Shown in pieces: positions 59,181-64,000 of a stretch of DNA of 64,000 nt (the stretch's first letter is position 1; each line of letters starts with the position of its first letter). This stretch comes from an uncultured SAR86 cluster bacterium. GTDB taxonomy: Bacteria; Pseudomonadota; Gammaproteobacteria; Magnimaribacterales; Magnimaribacteraceae. The stretch lies in assembly GCA_902618945.1 (NCBI GenBank), contig CACNCK010000001.1:174160-238159 (forward strand), in the 5' to 3' direction. The translations under genes and the position numbers were made by a program. A model generated the notes under the pieces. It was not told where the DNA came from. It worked only from the letters and a program-made list of their open reading frames with translations, and ran no database searches.

Positions 59181-59378
59181 ATGAGTAAATTAAAAGTACA
59201 TAGCGGAGCGAGTAAGAGGTTTAAGAGCACAGGTTCAGGTCTGAAAAGAAAAAAAGCCAACAAGAGTCACATTCTCACCAAAATGAAAACCAAAAGAAAG
59301 AGACAACTTAGAGGCACAACAGAGATAGCTAAAGGCGATCAACAGCTCGTCGATAAGATGTTAAAAATTAAAACTTAA
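59181..59378 (+). CDS. rpmI: 50S ribosomal protein L35
   Basis: SKLKVHSGASKRFKSTGSGLKRKKANKSHILTKMKTKRKRQLRG. Confidence 0.95.
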   Translation: MSKLKVHSGASKRFKSTGSGLKRKKANKSHILTKMKTKRKRQLRGTTEIAKGDQQLVDKMLKIKT

Positions 59379-59387
59379 GAGAAGATA

Positions 59388-59747
59388 ATGGCAAGAGTAA
59401 AAAGAGGGGTACAAGCAAAGGCTAGGCATAAAAAAGTACTTAAGCAAGCTAAGGGCTTCAGAGGTGCTAGGAGCAGAACATATAAGGTTGCTAAACAAGC
59501 TGTTATGCGCGCCGGACAATATGCCTATAGAGACAGAAGGGTCAAGAAGAGAGTATTTCGTTCTTTATGGATAGTAAGAATCAATGCTGCTGCTAGAGAT
59601 AATGGACTTACCTATAGCCAGCTCATAGCTGGATTAAAAAAGGCTAACATAGATTTGGATCGAAAGGTTCTGGCTAGCATTGCTGTCAATGATAAGGAAG
59701 CATTTTCCTTAATAGCTGAACAAGCTAAATCAAATTTAGCTGCTTAA
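59388..59747 (+). CDS. rplT: 50S ribosomal protein L20
   Basis: [50 protein letters not shown]. Confidence 0.97.
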   Translation: MARVKRGVQAKARHKKVLKQAKGFRGARSRTYKVAKQAVMRAGQYAYRDRRVKKRVFRSLWIVRINAAARDNGLTYSQLIAGLKKANIDLDRKVLASIAVNDKEAFSLIAEQAKSNLAA

Positions 59748-59782
59748 TTAAATTCTCTTTATAAGCTCTAACCTAATGTCAG

Positions 59783-59788
59783 TATAAT
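59783..59788 (+). promoter_or_regulatory. Candidate -10 element upstream of pheS
   Basis: Exact TATAAT 21 nt before ATG 59810; no good -35 hexamer found. Confidence 0.3.
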
Positions 59789-59809
59789 GGTCTAAGGTAT
59801 AGTTAGATC

Positions 59810-60805
59810 ATGAATTTAGACTCTCTCAAAAAGAAAATATCTGATTTAGAATCAAACGCTAAGACCGAATTCGGTTCAGCTATTGATAAGTTAGAACTAG
59901 ATGATATTTATCGTTCTTATTTAGGAAAAAAAGGTGAAGTCAATCTTCTTTTGAAGTCCCTAGGATCTTTGCCTCATGAAAAAAGAAAGGCGGCCGGAAA
60001 ACTCCTTAATAATTTAAAAGGTGATCTAGAGCATAATTATGCTCTGACCACTTCTTTGCTCAATGACAAAGCCAATCTAGCAAGATTAGAAAAGGATAAG
60101 CTTGATATTAGTCTTCCTGGAATTAGAAGTAGAAAAGGATCTATCCATCCTGTCACAAGAACTATCCGTGATGTTTGCGATTTTTTTGAACGAATGGGAT
60201 TTGATATTGAGGCTGGACCAGAAGCTGAAATAGACTATTATAATTTTGAAGCTTTAAATGTTCCTGAAGATCATCCTGCAAAAGACATGCATGATACTTT
60301 TTACCTCAACAATGAAGGATTATTAAGAACTCATACTTCTCCAGTTCAAATAAGGACTATGGAAAAGAGTGAGGCTCCACACAGGATAATTTGTCCAGGT
60401 AAAGTTTATAGAAAAGACTCAGATTTAACTCATACTCCCATGTTCCATCAGATAGAAGGTCTTGTAGTTGAAGAGGGAGCATCATTTGCTCAATTGAAAG
60501 GTTTATTGAATGATTTTTTAACAGATTTCTTTGGGGAAGAGGTCGAATTGAGGTTTAGGCCCTCATATTTCCCTTTTACAGAACCCTCAGCTGAGGTGGA
60601 TATAAGATGGAAAAAAAATTGGTTGGAGGTATTAGGATGCGGCTTGGTCCACCCAAATGTCCTAAAGGGTGTTGGTGTTGATACTAATAAATACAGTGGA
60701 TTTGCATTTGGATTAGGCGTTGAGAGAATGACTATGCTGAAATATGACATTCCAGACCTAAGAGCTTTTTTTGAAAATGATATTCGCTTTTTAGATCAAT
60801 TTTAA
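59810..60805 (+). CDS. pheS: Phenylalanyl-tRNA synthetase alpha subunit
   Basis: HPVTRTIRDVCDFFERMGFDIEAGPEAEIDYYNFEALNVPEDHPAKDMHDTFY, RTHTSPVQIRTM, GFAFGLGVERMTML. Confidence 0.97.
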   Translation: MNLDSLKKKISDLESNAKTEFGSAIDKLELDDIYRSYLGKKGEVNLLLKSLGSLPHEKRKAAGKLLNNLKGDLEHNYALTTSLLNDKANLARLEKDKLDISLPGIRSRKGSIHPVTRTIRDVCDFFERMGFDIEAGPEAEIDYYNFEALNVPEDHPAKDMHDTFYLNNEGLLRTHTSPVQIRTMEKSEAPHRIICPGKVYRKDSDLTHTPMFHQIEGLVVEEGASFAQLKGLLNDFLTDFFGEEVELRFRPSYFPFTEPSAEVDIRWKKNWLEVLGCGLVHPNVLKGVGVDTNKYSGFAFGLGVERMTMLKYDIPDLRAFFENDIRFLDQF

Positions 60806-60806
60806 T

Positions 60807-62840
60807 ATGCAGTTTAGTAAGAATTGGTTGAAGGATTTTATTGATATTGATCTATCAACAGAGACAATTTGCTCGCAGCTGACCATGGCCGGACTAGAAG
60901 TTGATGGCTATGAAGATGTAACTTCAAGAATAACCGGCAAAGACTCAATCATTAAGTTGGATATAACTCCAAATCGAGGGGATTGTTTTAGTCTTCTTGG
61001 TGTCGCTCGAGAGTTATCTGTAATAAATAATTTGAAATTAAGCTTGCCAAATATTTCTTCCATTGATGGCACTTTCAAAGACAAGATTAAAGTAAAAGCT
61101 TGCCCAGAGGGTCCCTCTTATTTTGGAAGGACCATAAGAGACATTTCTGTCAATTCTAAGACGTTGCCTTTAATAGCGGAAAGACTCAAATTCAGCGATC
61201 AGAAACTTATTGATCCTGTTGTGGACATCACAAACTATATTCTGCTTGAACTTGGACAACCCTTACATGCATTTGATAGAGATAAACTAAGAGGAAATTT
61301 AACTGTTAGAACCGCATTTAATGAGGAAAATATTAAGCTCTTAGATGATCAAGAAATTGTACTCGATGACTCTTGTCTTGTTATATCTGATGAAGAAAGT
61401 GCATTAGCATTTGCAGGAATCATGGGAGGTAAAGAGTCTGCTGTGTCAGCTTCAACAAATTCAATATTTCTCGAGAGTGCTTTTTTTAAACCTTCCGCAA
61501 TAAGAGGTAAAGCTAGGCGTTATGGGTTTCAAACAGATGCATCTCTTAGATTTGAAAGGGGTGTAGATTATAAAATACAAGAAATTGCTATCGATAGAGC
61601 ATCTATTTTATTGAGAGATACTGTTGGTGGGAGGTTTAGTGAAATCACTTCATCAACTTTAAAGAATCAATTACCAAAAAAAACAAAAATATATTTAGAT
61701 TTAGAAAAATCAAACAATCTTTTAGGAACAAAGATATCTAAACAAGTTGCTTTAAGGTATTTTAAAGGACTAGGTTTAGCACCTCAAAGATCAAAAAATA
61801 GCTCTATATCTGCTATTCCTCCTTCATGGAGATATGATCTAACTATTGAAGCGGACTTGGTTGAAGAGCTAGCTAGGCTAGTGGGTTACGATTCTCTTCC
61901 GCAATTATCGCTAAGCCCTGTGTACAAGAAATCAGAACTAAACTCACAAAGTCATTTAAGTGATCTTTTGTCGGCCAAAGGTTTCAATGAAATTATAAGC
62001 TACTCATTCATCAGTAGAGATGACCATGATCTTTTCGGCGAAGGAGTGGCAGCCCTGGAAGTTAAAAATCCAATCTCTCAGAACATGTCAGTTATGAGAA
62101 CGAATCTTGTTTCTGGTTTAGTGAGTACTTTTCTTCATAATCTCAATCATGGGCAAGATTCTCAGAGACTATTTGAAATTGGAAATACCTTCCATCTAAA
62201 AAATGCTAAAGAGGTAGCTGAAAAAAATACACTTGCCGGTTTAATGAGTGGAAAAGTTAATGAAGATAACTGGAAAGAAAAAGGAAAAGAAATTTCATTT
62301 TATGATTTAAAGGGTGTTGTTCAAGATCTTTTAAGAGAATTCAAAGGACCTTGTGTATTTGAAAATTGTAAAGTAGATTTTTTACATCCTGGCATGTCTA
62401 GTTTAATAAAACAAAATAACAAAATTATTGGGTTTATGGGATGTCTTCAACCAATATACATAGATCGATTAGGCTTAAATGAGGATATCTATATTTTTTC
62501 TATAGAACTGAATGGTCTTCAGAAAAATGTCTCATCCTCTTATAAAGAGTTTTCTAGATTCCCTTCAAGTAAGAGAGATTTATCCTTTATCGTAAATAAA
62601 AGTATTGCATCTTCATCTATTGAGAATGTTATTAAAGCCGCCTCGGGTAAATTCTTTAGAGATATTGAAATATTCGATGTTTATGAAGGGAAAGGCATTG
62701 AAGAAGAGAAAAAAAGTATAGCTATTTCAGTTTCTTGGCAATCCAACAAACAGACACTCAAAGACGCCGATATTGATTCAGCTGTAGAAAGAATAGTAAA
62801 CTCGATGAAAAAAGAATTGGGCGGAGAATTAAGAGTTTAA
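60807..62840 (+). CDS. pheT: Phenylalanyl-tRNA synthetase beta subunit (short form, apparently lacking the N-terminal OB-fold tRNA-binding-type domain)
   Basis: FSKNWLKDFIDIDLSTETICSQLTMAGLEVDGYEDV then directly DSIIKLDITPNRGDCFSLLGVARELSV; C-terminal FDX-ACB SRFPSSKRDLSFIV present. Confidence 0.94.
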   Translation: MQFSKNWLKDFIDIDLSTETICSQLTMAGLEVDGYEDVTSRITGKDSIIKLDITPNRGDCFSLLGVARELSVINNLKLSLPNISSIDGTFKDKIKVKACPEGPSYFGRTIRDISVNSKTLPLIAERLKFSDQKLIDPVVDITNYILLELGQPLHAFDRDKLRGNLTVRTAFNEENIKLLDDQEIVLDDSCLVISDEESALAFAGIMGGKESAVSASTNSIFLESAFFKPSAIRGKARRYGFQTDASLRFERGVDYKIQEIAIDRASILLRDTVGGRFSEITSSTLKNQLPKKTKIYLDLEKSNNLLGTKISKQVALRYFKGLGLAPQRSKNSSISAIPPSWRYDLTIEADLVEELARLVGYDSLPQLSLSPVYKKSELNSQSHLSDLLSAKGFNEIISYSFISRDDHDLFGEGVAALEVKNPISQNMSVMRTNLVSGLVSTFLHNLNHGQDSQRLFEIGNTFHLKNAKEVAEKNTLAGLMSGKVNEDNWKEKGKEISFYDLKGVVQDLLREFKGPCVFENCKVDFLHPGMSSLIKQNNKIIGFMGCLQPIYIDRLGLNEDIYIFSIELNGLQKNVSSSYKEFSRFPSSKRDLSFIVNKSIASSSIENVIKAASGKFFRDIEIFDVYEGKGIEEEKKSIAISVSWQSNKQTLKDADIDSAVERIVNSMKKELGGELRV

Positions 62841-63137
62841 ATGAGTAGAACTATCACTAAAGCAGATATTATCGAGCATCTTCATGATGAGTTGGGATTA
62901 AACAAGAGTGAATGTAAGCAGTTAGTAGAGGACTTTTTTCAAGAAATTAGAGATTCTCTAATCAATAATGAGGCAGTTAAATTGTCCGGTTTCGGCAATT
63001 TCGAATTAATAGATAAAAAAGCAAGACCTGGAAGGAATCCTAAAACGGGTGAAAATGTATTAATTAAAGCTAGAAGGGTAGTTACTTTTAGAGCGGGTAA
63101 TAAATTAAGACAAAAAATAACTTCATTTGATGAGTAA
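62841..63137 (+). CDS. ihfA: Integration host factor subunit alpha
   Basis: [76 protein letters not shown]. Confidence 0.96.
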   Translation: MSRTITKADIIEHLHDELGLNKSECKQLVEDFFQEIRDSLINNEAVKLSGFGNFELIDKKARPGRNPKTGENVLIKARRVVTFRAGNKLRQKITSFDE

Positions 63138-63453
63138 GGCATTTAATCAAGAGAAAAAATATTACTCTATCACTGAAGTTGCTGACCTCTGTAAAGTTAA
63201 AGCTCATACTTTGAGGTTCTGGGAAAAGGAATTTAAGGATTTAAAGCCCATTACTCGTAAAGGTAAACGTAGGTATTACCGAAACGATGATATCGAACTT
63301 ATTAAACAGATACATTCTTTGTTGTACCAAGAGGGTATGACAATTGCAGGTGCAAAAAGGAAAATAAGAGCTTCTTCTAAAGAACAGATTAAGGATGGAC
63401 GAATTCAAAATATGCTAGAAGATCTTGAAAGCCTTCTTGGTGAAATCAAATAA
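63130..63453 (+). CDS. MerR-family transcriptional regulator
   Basis: [69 protein letters not shown]; after pheST-ihfA as in other gammaproteobacteria. Confidence 0.92.
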   Translation: MSKAFNQEKKYYSITEVADLCKVKAHTLRFWEKEFKDLKPITRKGKRRYYRNDDIELIKQIHSLLYQEGMTIAGAKRKIRASSKEQIKDGRIQNMLEDLESLLGEIK

Positions 63454-63454
63454 T

Positions 63455-63531
63455 CGGGGCGTGGCGCAGTCTGGTAGCGCACCACACTGGGGGTGTGGTG
63501 GTCGCTGGTTCAAATCCAGCCGTCCCGACCA
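63455..63531 (+). tRNA. tRNA-Pro (GGG)
   Basis: Acceptor CGGGGCG/CGTCCCG, anticodon stem CCACA/TGTGG with loop ctGGGgg, T-loop GGTTCAAATCC, CCA encoded. Confidence 0.95.
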
Positions 63532-63541
63532 TTTTAAACCA

Positions 63542-64000
63542 CTACTGGCTGGATAGGATTACTTTCCCTTCTTTAATCATTTTATTTTGAGTTTCCTCAC
63601 TGATAGCAAGATGATCCAATATTTCTTTGCTATGTTCTCCTAATTTTGGTGCTGGTCTTTTTATTCTGCTTGGCGTACCTTCAAATAAAGCTGCGGGCCT
63701 TGCTTGTCTGACTTCTCCGAATCCTTCATATTTGTCCCTGAGAATTGTTTGATTGGCAATAATCTGCTCGTGCCCCATTAATTCCATTCTGTCTAATAAC
63801 GGAGCACTTGGTACACCTTCTGTTTGAAATCTATCTAATATTTCTTCGCTTTCCCATTTTTTAATCTCATTTCCTGTTATTTTTTTTCTTTCCTCCGAAT
63901 TAATTACTCTAGCTGCTGAGGTGGCAAATCTTTCATCTTCTATCAGATTTTCCATATTGAGTGCACTACACATTCCTTTCCATTCAGCATCGGATACTGC
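63542..64000 (-). CDS. CoA-transferase family III (CaiB/BaiF), N-terminus beyond right edge
   Basis: RFQTEGVPSAPLLDRMELMGHEQIIANQTI...PAPKLGEHSKEILDHLAIS; frame is open to the window edge (AVSDAEWKGMCSALNMENLIEDERFATSAARV). Confidence 0.85.
   Translation of the reverse strand, partial: AVSDAEWKGMCSALNMENLIEDERFATSAARVINSEERKKITGNEIKKWESEEILDRFQTEGVPSAPLLDRMELMGHEQIIANQTILRDKYEGFGEVRQARPAALFEGTPSRIKRPAPKLGEHSKEILDHLAISEETQNKMIKEGKVILSSQ

Noticed and set aside
59748-59809. Possible phenylalanine attenuator leader upstream of pheS
   Set aside because: Only 62 nt between rplT and pheS, no Phe-rich leader peptide or convincing terminator/antiterminator hairpins; a TATAAT lies 21 nt from the start codon.
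1-64000. Search for CRISPR arrays, prophage, transposases, toxin-antitoxin or defence systems
   Set aside because: No regularly spaced direct repeats, integrase/transposase motifs or recognisable defence genes were seen in the ORFs.

Overview
AT-rich 64 kb window, most consistent with a streamlined marine gammaproteobacterium (SAR86-like is an inference from gene content and composition, not tested). It is almost entirely protein-coding and mostly housekeeping. Main blocks, left to right: (1) an oxidative/CoA and possible dehalogenation cluster (nitronate monooxygenase, haloalkane dehalogenase-like, GST, MDR oxidoreductase, TPP enzyme, acyl-CoA dehydrogenase, metallo-beta-lactamase fold protein, thiolase); (2) thiL-pgpA-ribA and xseB-ispA-dxs; (3) a TonB-dependent receptor and an RND efflux pair; (4) a DnaT-like protein with three evenly spaced ssDNA-binding-type repeats; (5) DAHP synthase, nadE, scpAB-rluB, ubiG-mupP-yciK-like, pntA1/A2/B; (6) gyrA-serC-pheA-hisC-tyrA-aroA-cmk-rpsA-ihfB; (7) a truncated SIS/GmhA-like ORF, lapA, pgi, compact manC, uvrC, pgsA, tRNA-Cys, tRNA-Leu, a WbpM/CapD-like epimerase and rnd; (8) a thiolase/DUF35 pair, DjlA-like, FabH-like, DoxX, pdxH; (9) thrS-infC-rpmI-rplT-pheS-pheT-ihfA-merR-tRNA-Pro and a partial CoA-transferase. 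No rRNA, CRISPR array, prophage or transposase was seen. I did not find a clear new multi-gene system. The strongest unusual signals are the gapless triple DnaT-type repeat protein, a PheT that appears to lack its N-terminal tRNA-binding-type domain, the C-terminally truncated GmhA-like ORF, and infC, which seems to use an AUA start and may contain a frame break.
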